A stretch of DNA of 6,993 bases from Bacteroidota bacterium. Lineage in GTDB: Bacteria > Bacteroidota > Bacteroidia > Chitinophagales > Chitinophagaceae. The stretch covers positions 1 to 6,993 of the forward strand of contig JAKPBL010000011.1 in NCBI GenBank assembly GCA_029778965.1, read 5' to 3'. The notes under the pieces were generated by a model. It did not search any database and was not told where the DNA came from. It saw only the letters and a program-made list of their open reading frames with translations. The translations under genes were made by a program, and so were the position numbers. This document shows, piece by piece, positions 1-6,876 of this stretch (positions are counted from its first letter, which is position 1; each line of letters opens with the position of its first letter).

Positions 1-34
1 ATGGTCCGCACCCGCCATACAAAAACAACCTGCA

Positions 35-1111
35 ATGATACGGCTCTTTATACCGCTGCTCTTTCTGCTCTGTTATAACAGTTACGCGCAAACGATGAAT
101 GAAAAGATACAACAGGTGGACCGTTACCTGCAGCAAGCTTATCCCGCTAACGAGCCCGGGGTGGCCATCGGTATCATGACCGGCGGAAAACCGCTGTTTA
201 CCAAAGGGTATGGCCTCGCCACGCTTTCACCGGCCGAAAAGATCAAGAGCGCCACACTCTTCAATATTGCTTCGCTGACCAAACAATTCACGGCGATGGC
301 TATCCGTAAATTATGTGATCGTGGCGAGCTGGCGCTGAATGACAGTATCGGTACCTGGCTGCCGGGGCTGGCGCCCGCTATCGGCAAGGTCACCGTCGCC
401 CAATTGCTTTCCCACCAGTCGGGCATCGCCGACCATTACAGGTATGTGGATGCGGGCGGGCTGCGGCACGCTTACGATGCGCAGGTGCTGGCTGCCGTGC
501 AGAAAATGGATACCCTGGCCGCTCCACCAGGAACAATTTACCACTACAGCAATACCGCTTTTTGCCTGCTGGGCATGATCATTGAAAAGCGAACCGGCAG
601 GTTATATGCCGATTACCTGAAAAAAGAAGTGCTGATGCCCGCCGGCATGCCACATAGCTTTATCTGGCGCGAAGACCGGCCCGTTCCCCCTGCGGCATCT
701 GGCTATGACAAGAATACAACCGGCTTTGTGAGATCAGGTCCTGATGAAAATGTTTTCTTTACTACCGAAGCCGATGGCGGATTGTTTACCAGCATCGACG
801 ACTACCTGCATTGGGCGCAATACATCGTTCCCCAAATGCCCCCGGCACAATTTACCATTGCTTCGCAACCGGACCTGCATTATGGTTATGGCTGGTTTAT
901 GACAAAACAATCAAAACAGGCAGTCTATCTGCACAGCGGCTCCAACGGCGGATTCAGGTCTTATGTGATCCTGGTTCCCGCTGCTCGTTTTGCGTTGTTT
1001 CTGTTCAGTAACCGTTCAGATAAAAATATAGAACAGCAGGCACAGGCTGTTTTCCGGCTGTTGTACCCCGGGGCGGAGGCGTTACCGGCTGTGCAGGATC
1101 TTACCAACTAA
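35..1111 (+). CDS. Secreted serine hydrolase, class C beta-lactamase / S12 family
   Basis: This encodes 358 residues with the three active-site motifs of the penicillin-binding-protein-like serine hydrolases: S80-L-T-K83 (nucleophile Ser and general-base Lys), Y171-S-N173, and H300-S-G302 in place of the KTG box. HxG is common in the esterase, DD-peptidase and LACTB-like branches, so a true beta-lactamase function is not implied; the substrate could be a peptide, an ester or a cell-wall fragment. Residues 1-18 form a signal peptide (M-I-R, a hydrophobic stretch, then S-Y-A before Q19), so the mature enzyme should act in the periplasm. The Cys at residue 13 has no proper lipobox (L-L before it), so a lipoprotein is unlikely. 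The ATG was chosen because the signal peptide begins there; the frame is open upstream to the window edge, but only for 11 codons. No Shine-Dalgarno sequence is visible. It converges with the dksA-like gene, with a palindrome between them. Family assignment is firm; function is unknown. Confidence 0.9.
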   Translation: MIRLFIPLLFLLCYNSYAQTMNEKIQQVDRYLQQAYPANEPGVAIGIMTGGKPLFTKGYGLATLSPAEKIKSATLFNIASLTKQFTAMAIRKLCDRGELALNDSIGTWLPGLAPAIGKVTVAQLLSHQSGIADHYRYVDAGGLRHAYDAQVLAAVQKMDTLAAPPGTIYHYSNTAFCLLGMIIEKRTGRLYADYLKKEVLMPAGMPHSFIWREDRPVPPAASGYDKNTTGFVRSGPDENVFFTTEADGGLFTSIDDYLHWAQYIVPQMPPAQFTIASQPDLHYGYGWFMTKQSKQAVYLHSGSNGGFRSYVILVPAARFALFLFSNRSDKNIEQQAQAVFRLLYPGAEALPAVQDLTN

Positions 1112-1117
1112 GGCACA

Positions 1118-1148
1118 TTTACCCGTCGGGTGGCACCCGACGGGTAAA
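1118..1148. terminator. Perfect palindrome between convergent genes, probable bidirectional terminator
   Basis: Arms 1118-1131 and 1135-1148 are exact reverse complements (14 bp, with an 11-bp core of ACCCGTCGGGT), separated by a 3-nt loop (GGC). The hairpin begins 6 nt after the serine hydrolase stop codon and lies 5 nt beyond the dksA-like stop codon on the other strand. Both strands therefore give nearly the same hairpin at the 3' end of their message. Neither strand has a T-tract after the stem; each has Ts before and As after it. It is thus not a textbook intrinsic terminator, but its position favours termination or 3'-end protection. Confidence 0.65.
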
Positions 1149-1153
1149 ACGCA

Positions 1154-2221
1154 TTATTTGTTCATCATGTTTTTCGCTTCAATGCTGAGGGTTGCATGGG
1201 GCACAGCCCGTAAGCGGGCCTTGTCGATCAGCTTACCGGTGATCCGGCAAACGCCGTAGGTCTTGTTTTCGATCCGCATCAGGGCCTTTTCGAGGTGATC
1301 GATAAAGGTGATCTGGCGGCTCGCCATTTGTGCCAGTTGCTCTCTTTCCATGCTCACGCTGCCGTCTTCCATTGTCATGTAGCGGCTTTCGCTTTCGTCG
1401 CCACCCATTTCGTCTTTACGGGTGATCAGGCCCTGTAAATAGGCCAGCTCTTTTTTGGCGGCATCGAGCTTTTTATTAATGATATCTCTGAATTCCTGAA
1501 GTTCGCTGTCACTGTATCGCATAGTAGGGCCTGGATTTTCGCTTGTACCCGGATCGAGTACACTCTTGGTGAAATCTGGATGGTAGGGTTGTACCGTTTT
1601 CGTTTTTATGACCGGCATTTCCACCTTCGTTGGTTTTTTTTCAGGCGGGGGCGCCGGTTTTTTGATAGGGATAGGGGTTGTCTGTTTGGAATCATCTTTT
1701 ACCGTAGCCTGTTTCATCGTAGTAGGGCGCAATCCCTGGCGGATGATTTTCTTAACAGGTTCTTTCTTTGGTTTTCCCTTTTTTTCAACCGCCACCGGTT
1801 CCGGTTTTTTTGCGGCCGGTGCCGGTTTCGGCTCGGGGCTATGTTTGACCGGCGCTGCTTTAGCGGCCGGCTTGGCGGGCGTCTTTACGGCTGCCTTCGC
1901 AGCAGGAGCTTCCACCCTGGCAGGCTTCGCCGCCACTTTGGCTTTGGCAGCCGGCGCCGCTTTCACGGGCACCTTGACCGATGCTTTGGCAGCGGGTTTG
2001 GCCGGCGCCTTCGCTACTGGTTTGGCCGGCGCTTTGGCGGCCGCTTTCACGGGGGCTTTGGCGGCCGGTTTAACCGGTGCCGCTTTCGCCGCTTTTTTAG
2101 GAGGTGCCGCTTTTACAGCGGGTTTCGCAGGCGCCTTGGCGGCTGGTTTGGCAGGTGCTGCTTTTTTTGCCGGAGCAACTTTTTTGGCGGCTGGTTTAGC
2201 GGCCTTTTTTTTGGTTGCCAT
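1154..2221 (-). CDS. TraR/DksA-family protein with histone H1-like Lys/Ala/Pro tail
   Basis: This 355-residue protein has three parts. Residues 2-126 are a low-complexity basic tail: about 53 Ala, 33 Lys and 21 Pro, with a single acidic residue (E104), resembling bacterial H1-like tails. Residues 127-233 are a Pro/Lys-rich linker. Residues 234-355 match the TraR/DksA domain: a helical hairpin, then Y-G-V-C325 and the A-V-P-H-A-T-L-S-I-E-A segment. In a canonical C-x2-C-x17-C-x2-C finger the cysteines would sit at 325, 328, 346 and 349; here these are C, T, S and A, so zinc binding is not expected. Typical DksA is about 150 residues; the extra length is the tail and linker. DksA proteins act in the RNA polymerase secondary channel, and the tail suggests added nucleic-acid binding (inference). 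The D-x-x-D-x-A tip motif of E. coli DksA is not evident. The gene follows ileS by 30 bp with its own ribosome-binding site, so co-transcription is likely. The domain call is firm; the role is uncertain. Confidence 0.88.
   Translation of the reverse strand: MATKKKAAKPAAKKVAPAKKAAPAKPAAKAPAKPAVKAAPPKKAAKAAPVKPAAKAPVKAAAKAPAKPVAKAPAKPAAKASVKVPVKAAPAAKAKVAAKPARVEAPAAKAAVKTPAKPAAKAAPVKHSPEPKPAPAAKKPEPVAVEKKGKPKKEPVKKIIRQGLRPTTMKQATVKDDSKQTTPIPIKKPAPPPEKKPTKVEMPVIKTKTVQPYHPDFTKSVLDPGTSENPGPTMRYSDSELQEFRDIINKKLDAAKKELAYLQGLITRKDEMGGDESESRYMTMEDGSVSMEREQLAQMASRQITFIDHLEKALMRIENKTYGVCRITGKLIDKARLRAVPHATLSIEAKNMMNK
1844..2218 (-). repeat. Low-complexity repeat tract encoding the Lys/Ala/Pro tail
   Basis: This part of the dksA-like gene codes for residues 2-126 and consists of imperfect, irregularly spaced repeats of units such as PAAKAPAK and KPAAKA. 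On the + strand it appears as recurring variants of GGCGGCCGGTTTGGCCGGCG. Such tracts are prone to slippage and recombination, so tail length may differ between strains. Codons for the same residues vary, which suggests an old or selected repeat rather than a very recent expansion. Confidence 0.75.
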
Positions 2222-2228
2222 GTTTGGT

Positions 2229-2235
2229 TCCTTTT
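2229..2235 (-). promoter_or_regulatory. Shine-Dalgarno sequence of the dksA-like gene
   Basis: Read on the minus strand, AAAAGGA ends 7 nt before the ATG at 2221. It is the only clear Shine-Dalgarno sequence among the four genes here. It lies in the 30-bp gap after the ileS TAG stop codon, so it would allow independent initiation on an ileS-dksA message, and it supports the chosen start. Confidence 0.6.
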
Positions 2236-2251
2236 ATCCGGTGATGAATAT

Positions 2252-5200
2252 CTATTTTCCCTGTCCGGCCGACTTACCGACCCAGACAGTAACAGGTTGC
2301 TCGTTTACTTCAATGTCAACTCCATCGCTGAGATTGTCAACTACTTCCAGCTCATCTGCCAATACTTCGGCTTTTATATAAGAAGCAAACTGCCTGATAG
2401 ATGTTTCCAGCAAGCCTGCCTGACCGAATTTGATCCTGATCCTGTCTGTCAGCTCATAACCATTGTCCTTCCTGATCTTCTGGATTCTGTTTACCAATTC
2501 CCGGGCGTTCCCTTCCTGCTCCAGTTCGGGGGTCAGGGTAACGTCGAGTGCTACGGTCAAAGCGCCTTTTGAACTAACCATCCAGCCGGGGATATCCTCG
2601 CTGGTAATTTCAACCTCATGGATTTGTAATATTAAGGGTTCGCTATCAATTTCCAAAGAATAAGAACCTTCTTTTTCCAGTCTCGAAATATCGGCCTGGC
2701 TAAAGGCGGTTATCGCCTGCGCAACGGCTTTCATTTTGGCGCCCAGCCGCTTGCCCAGGGCCTGGAAATTGGGCCTGATCTTCTTTTTGATAAAGCCATC
2801 GGCATCGGTCAGGTACTCTACCGCTTTTACGTTCACTTCCGATTTCACCAGGTCTTCCACCCTTTCCAACTGGGCTTTCATGGCCGGGTCGAGCACGGGG
2901 ATGAGTATTTTTTGCAACGGCTGGCGAACCTTGATGTTGACCTTCTTGCGAAGCGATAATACCAGCGACGAGGCATCCTGGGCCAGGCGCATGCGCTCTT
3001 CCAGCGCCGCGTCGATACGGTTCGTATCGGCTTCGGGGTACAGCACGTGGTGCACCGACTCGGCGTCGAACCGGCCGGTAACCGCATTGAGGTTGCCGAA
3101 CAGCCAGTCCGCGAAAAAGGGCGCCACCGGCGCTATCAGCCGGCTGATCGTTTCCAGGCACTCGTACAGGGTCTGGTAAGCGCTGATCTTGTCGGTGCTG
3201 TAATCGCCTTTCCAGAAACGGCGGCGGCAAAGACGCACATACCAGTTGCTCAGTTGCTCGTCCACAAACGAATCGATCAGGCGGCCCGCCGTGGTGGGCT
3301 CATAATCGTCGAAAGCAGCCGTTACCTGCTGCACCAGGGTTTGCAGGCTCGACAATATCCAGCGGTCGATCTCGGGACGGTCGTCCCATTTCACGGGCGC
3401 TTCCTTGAACGCAAAGCCATCCACATTGGCGTACAATACGAAAAACTGGTAAGTATTATACAGGGTGCCGAAGAACTTGCGCTGCACTTCCTTGATACCC
3501 TCGATATCGAACTTGAGGCTGTCCCAGGGCGAGGCGTTGGTGATCAGGTACCAGCGGGTGGCGTCGGCGCCGAACTGGTCGATGGTCTGGAAGGGGTCAA
3601 CCACATTGCCCAGGCGCTTGCTCATCTTATTGCCGTTGCGGTCGAGCACCAGCCCGTTGGAAACAACCGTTTTATACGCTACGCTGCCGTAGAGCAGCGA
3701 AGCCAGCGCATGCAGGGTATAAAACCAGCCGCGGGTCTGGTCAACTCCCTCGCAAATGAAATCGGCCGGGAAGTTCTGGTCGAAGGGCGCGTTGAACGGC
3801 CGGTCGCTGCCCGCCGCCAGCTTTTCATAATCGAGGCCCCATTGTGCATAGGGCATGGCGCCGCTGTCGAACCATACGTCAACCAGGTCGGGTTCGCGGC
3901 GCATAGGCCTGCCGGTTGGACTGACCAGTATTACCTCGTCCACATACGGTTTATGCAGGTCGAGAATGCCATCGTGCAGGTAATTCTTATTCACTTCGCC
4001 GCCCAGCACTTCACCCGCCTTGCGTATCTCGGCATTCAGCTCGGCAATCGAGCCGATGCATATCTCTTCGGTACCGTCGGCGGTACGCCAGATGGGCAGG
4101 GGCGTTCCCCAAAAGCGGCTGCGGCTGAGGTTCCAGTCGACCATATTCTCCAGCCAGTTCCCGAAGCGGCCTTCACCGGTGGCTTTGGGCTTCCAGTTGA
4201 TGGTCTTGTTCAGCTCCACCATCTGGTCTTTGATGGCCGTGGTTCTGATGAACCAGGCATCGAGCGGATAATACAATACCGGCTTATCGGTGCGCCAGCA
4301 ATGCGGGTAGCTGTGCTCGTATTTCTCTACTTTGAAAGCACGGTTCTCTTTTTTCAGCTTCACACTGATGTCGACATTCACATCCACATACTCTTTCTCG
4401 TCTTTATAATTCTTCACATAACGGCCGCTGAATTCACCGAGTCCATTTACAAATTTCCCCTCGCGGTCCACCAGCGTGAGAATGCCGATACCGTACTTCT
4501 TACCTGCTTTATAGTCGTCGGCGCCAAAAGCCGGCGCGGTGTGAACAATGCCCGTACCGTCTTCGGTGGTAACAAACCCGTCGAGCAATACACGGAAAGG
4601 GTCTCCGCCTGTCTTTTCAACCACATTGGCTTCATACGGCATCAACTGCTCATAACGAAGCTCTTCCAGGTCTTTGCCTTTGAAGGCCGTGAGTATGCGC
4701 CAGGGAAGCTGTTTGGCGTCGGGGCCATAACCCGCTTCATCGGCATTTTCGTTCTCGGGCTTGAAATATTTGGACAGCAGGGCTTTGGCCAGCACCACGT
4801 TCACCGGCAAGTGTGTATAAGGATTGAAGGTACGTACCAGCACATAATCGATGGCGGGGCCCACGGTAAGACCGAGGTTGGAAGGGAGTGTCCACGGCGT
4901 GGTGGTCCAGGCCATAAAAAACACGTCTTCCTGGTCCACACGCGGGTCTTGTGCGGCAGCGGTAAAAAGGAACTCGCTGTTTTTGTTTCGCACCGCCCTG
5001 AACATAGCCACCACGCTGGTGTCTTTGACATCCTTATAGGTGCCCGGCTGGTTCAGCTCATGTGAGCTTAGTCCCGTACCGGCAGCCGGCGAATAAGGCT
5101 GGATGCTGACACTTTTATACAGCAATCCTTTTTTATGCAGGCGCTGCAGGCACCACCAGAGGGTTTCAATATAGCTGTTCTCAAACGTGATATAGGGATC

Positions 5201-5641
5201 GTTGAGGTCAACCCAATACCCCATTTTCTGGGTAAGATCGTCCCATTTGTGTTTGAACCGCAGCACGGCCTCCCGGCATTTGCGGTTGTATTCTTCTACA
5301 GAAATTTTGGTGCCGATATCTTCTTTGGTGATGCCCAGCTCTTTCTCCACCCCCAGTTCGATCGGGAGCCCGTGGGTATCCCAGCCACCTTTGCGTTTCA
5401 CCTGGAAACCGCGCATGGTCTTGTAACGGCATACCAGGTCTTTTAGGGTACGGGAGATGACGTGGTGAATACCGGGCATGCCATTGGCGCTCGGCGGACC
5501 TTCATAAAAAACAAAGGGAACGGCGCCATCGCGCAGGGAAACGCTCTTTTCAAATGCCTGCTGCCGGTTCCAGCGATCGAGCACCTCCGACCCGATATCA
5601 GGAAGGTTTAACTGGCTGAACTCACGATATTTGGCTGACAT
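2252..5641 (-). CDS. ileS: Isoleucine-tRNA ligase, type 2 (IleRS2), with GXHH signature
   Basis: This 1129-residue class Ia synthetase attaches isoleucine to tRNA-Ile in the cytoplasm. The ATP-site signature, normally HxGH, reads G57-I-H-H60 within P-P-S-A-N-G-M-P-G-I-H-H, followed by W87-D-T-H-G-L-P. The CP1 editing domain shows T-T-T-P-W-T-L-P-S-N (246-255) and H-T-A-P-A-F-G-A-D-D ending at D376, the region that hydrolyses mischarged Val-tRNA. The second signature is K672-M-S-K-R. The anticodon-binding helical domain starts near P756 (P-E-I-D-R-W) and includes N-W-Y-V-R-L-C-R-R-R-F-W. The C-terminal region from about residue 898 has no Cys-rich zinc motif. Its length, the R-R-R-F-W segment and the C-terminal type place it in the eukaryote-like IleRS2 group, which is naturally less sensitive to mupirocin. 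The start is well placed: conserved sequence begins at once and little space lies upstream. No Shine-Dalgarno sequence is seen. The dksA-like gene follows 30 bp downstream. No frameshift or missing domain was found. Confidence 0.98.
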   Translation of the reverse strand: MSAKYREFSQLNLPDIGSEVLDRWNRQQAFEKSVSLRDGAVPFVFYEGPPSANGMPGIHHVISRTLKDLVCRYKTMRGFQVKRKGGWDTHGLPIELGVEKELGITKEDIGTKISVEEYNRKCREAVLRFKHKWDDLTQKMGYWVDLNDPYITFENSYIETLWWCLQRLHKKGLLYKSVSIQPYSPAAGTGLSSHELNQPGTYKDVKDTSVVAMFRAVRNKNSEFLFTAAAQDPRVDQEDVFFMAWTTTPWTLPSNLGLTVGPAIDYVLVRTFNPYTHLPVNVVLAKALLSKYFKPENENADEAGYGPDAKQLPWRILTAFKGKDLEELRYEQLMPYEANVVEKTGGDPFRVLLDGFVTTEDGTGIVHTAPAFGADDYKAGKKYGIGILTLVDREGKFVNGLGEFSGRYVKNYKDEKEYVDVNVDISVKLKKENRAFKVEKYEHSYPHCWRTDKPVLYYPLDAWFIRTTAIKDQMVELNKTINWKPKATGEGRFGNWLENMVDWNLSRSRFWGTPLPIWRTADGTEEICIGSIAELNAEIRKAGEVLGGEVNKNYLHDGILDLHKPYVDEVILVSPTGRPMRREPDLVDVWFDSGAMPYAQWGLDYEKLAAGSDRPFNAPFDQNFPADFICEGVDQTRGWFYTLHALASLLYGSVAYKTVVSNGLVLDRNGNKMSKRLGNVVDPFQTIDQFGADATRWYLITNASPWDSLKFDIEGIKEVQRKFFGTLYNTYQFFVLYANVDGFAFKEAPVKWDDRPEIDRWILSSLQTLVQQVTAAFDDYEPTTAGRLIDSFVDEQLSNWYVRLCRRRFWKGDYSTDKISAYQTLYECLETISRLIAPVAPFFADWLFGNLNAVTGRFDAESVHHVLYPEADTNRIDAALEERMRLAQDASSLVLSLRKKVNIKVRQPLQKILIPVLDPAMKAQLERVEDLVKSEVNVKAVEYLTDADGFIKKKIRPNFQALGKRLGAKMKAVAQAITAFSQADISRLEKEGSYSLEIDSEPLILQIHEVEITSEDIPGWMVSSKGALTVALDVTLTPELEQEGNARELVNRIQKIRKDNGYELTDRIRIKFGQAGLLETSIRQFASYIKAEVLADELEVVDNLSDGVDIEVNEQPVTVWVGKSAGQGK

Positions 5642-5642
5642 A

Positions 5643-5673
5643 CAAAACTAACTGATACTTAATGATTTACGAA
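5643..5673 (-). promoter_or_regulatory. Candidate Bacteroidota-type promoter of ileS
   Basis: On the minus strand TAGTTTTG (5643-5650) matches the Bacteroidota -7 consensus TAnnTTTG exactly. Exactly 19 nt upstream is TTCG (5670-5673), one mismatch from the -33 element TTTG. The -7 box ends only 1 nt before the ileS ATG, so the message would start at or within the start codon and be leaderless or nearly so. That is unusual enough to keep confidence low; a promoter further upstream remains possible. Confidence 0.35.
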
Positions 5674-5784
5674 AAAAAGCCAGTGAAATGCACGCGAAGT
5701 TACGAAAATTCGACGGCAAGACCCCGGGGAGAAAAACTTCTCCATGAGTGTAATATTGGCGGGGCCCTGGCTACAAATAAAACC

Positions 5785-6876
5785 ATGCAAAGAAGAGATT
5801 TTCTGAAAGCGGCCATGGGAACCGGTGTGGTTCTGCTGAACAACCAACCGGGAAAGGCATGGGCATCGGCCAAAACAGCTAAAAAGCTGCAGGTGGCTTT
5901 GTGCGGGCTCGGCCGCTATGCCGGTTACCTGGCCGACGGCATTGCAGAAAGCAGGTATTGCCGGGTGGCGGGTATCGTTACCGGAACGCCTTCAAAGAAA
6001 ATCGGCTGGCAGCAACGGTTTGAGCTACCCGATAAGAACTGCTACTCCTACGAAACCTTCGACCAGATCGCGACGAACAAAGACATCGATCTTGTATATG
6101 TGGTGCTGCCTAACGGCATGCACAAAGAATATGTGATCAGGGCGGCCGCGGCGGGTAAGCATGTGATCGTTGAAAAACCAATGGCGCTCACCGCAGATGA
6201 CTGCCGCGAAATGATCGCTGCCTGCCGGAAAGCCGGCGTTGCCCTGGCCGTCGGTTATCGTTTGCACTATGAGCCCTATAACCAGGAAATGGCGCGGCTG
6301 GGACAAAATAAAATTTTCGGACCGGTGGAACAGGTCGAGTCGGCGCTCGGTTACCGCCTCGACAGCGGCGACGACTGGCATTTCAAAAAAGCATTATCCG
6401 GTGGCGGTCCGCTGATGAATATCGGCATCTACTGCGTGCAGGCCGCCAGGTACATAACAGGTGAAGAGCCGGTGGCTATTACCGCACAGTTTGGCCCGGT
6501 AACCCGCCCGTTCTTCCAAGAGATTGAAGAGTCGATAAGCTGGCAGCTTCGCTTCCCCTCCGGAGCCATCGCCGAATCAAAAACATCCTATGGCGAAAAC
6601 TACGACCGGGTATATGTACAGGCGAAAAACGGTTTCTTTGAATTGAGCCCGGCAATTAGTTATGGCCCCTTCAAAGGCCGGAGCTCAACCGGTGCTTTCC
6701 ATTTTCCCGTCACCAACCAGCAGGCAGTCCAGATGGATGCCATTGCCGCCGTGCTGTTATCCGGCGGCCAGCTTCCTGCACATATCAGCGGGGAAGAGGG
6801 ATTGAAAGACATGATTGTGATCGATGCGATCTACAAAGCGGCCGCAAATGACGGAAGAGGAATGTTGCCCAGATAA
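5785..6876 (+). CDS. Tat-exported Gfo/Idh/MocA oxidoreductase, glucose-fructose oxidoreductase-like
   Basis: From ATG 5785 this gives 363 residues. The N-terminus M-Q-R3-R4-D-F-L-K is a twin-arginine (Tat) signal, followed by a short hydrophobic stretch and a likely cleavage site at A-W-A27, so the enzyme should be exported folded to the periplasm with its nicotinamide cofactor. The Rossmann fold shows G41-L-G-R-Y-A-G47. E130-K131-P132 is the family's catalytic/cofactor motif. V-G-Y-R-L-H-Y-E-P-Y-N and G-G-G-P-L-M-N-I-G-I-Y216, followed by R-Y-I-T-G-E-E-P, resemble Zymomonas glucose-fructose oxidoreductase more than inositol dehydrogenase. The Asp normally before I-G-I-Y is Asn (N212), while the Lys and Tyr are kept. 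A longer frame opens at ATG 5662 but adds 41 non-hydrophobic residues that would bury the Tat signal, so 5785 is preferred. It is divergent from ileS; no Shine-Dalgarno sequence is visible, and TAATATTG (5751-5758) is only a weak -7 candidate. The sugar substrate is unknown. Confidence 0.9.
   Translation: MQRRDFLKAAMGTGVVLLNNQPGKAWASAKTAKKLQVALCGLGRYAGYLADGIAESRYCRVAGIVTGTPSKKIGWQQRFELPDKNCYSYETFDQIATNKDIDLVYVVLPNGMHKEYVIRAAAAGKHVIVEKPMALTADDCREMIAACRKAGVALAVGYRLHYEPYNQEMARLGQNKIFGPVEQVESALGYRLDSGDDWHFKKALSGGGPLMNIGIYCVQAARYITGEEPVAITAQFGPVTRPFFQEIEESISWQLRFPSGAIAESKTSYGENYDRVYVQAKNGFFELSPAISYGPFKGRSSTGAFHFPVTNQQAVQMDAIAAVLLSGGQLPAHISGEEGLKDMIVIDAIYKAAANDGRGMLPR

Noticed and set aside
56..91. 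Cys13 of the serine hydrolase as a lipoprotein lipobox
   Set aside because: The residues before Cys are Leu-Leu rather than a small residue at -1, and the S-Y-A-Q site fits signal peptidase I.
1128..1137. GGGTGGCACC matches the T-box core GGGTGGNACC
   Set aside because: It is the centre of the palindrome between two convergent 3' ends, not a leader. The next gene downstream on that strand orientation is not an aminoacylation gene, no specifier or terminator structures surround it, and T-boxes are not expected in this phylum.
1580..2572. Open frames on the + strand opposite the dksA-like gene (Gly/Phe/Arg-rich and Ala/Gly/Phe-rich products)
   Set aside because: They are shadows of the Ala/Lys/Pro codon tract, whose complements rarely give stops. 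Their odd composition follows from that, and they run into ileS.
3047..5065. Open frame of 672 codons on the + strand opposite ileS
   Set aside because: It is codon-aligned with ileS, so its stops would require sense codons TTA, CTA or TCA in ileS. Avoidance of these rare codons explains the open frame. The translation shows no recognisable domain, whereas ileS is unmistakable.
5728..5758. Possible promoter for the oxidoreductase with -7-like TAATATTG
   Set aside because: The box has one mismatch, and no TTG/TTTG element lies about 19 nt upstream, so support is too weak for a feature.
5662..5784. 41-codon N-terminal extension of the oxidoreductase from ATG 5662
   Set aside because: The extension is charged and has no conserved feature, and it would place the twin-arginine signal internally. 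The start at 5785 gives a normal Tat signal and family length.
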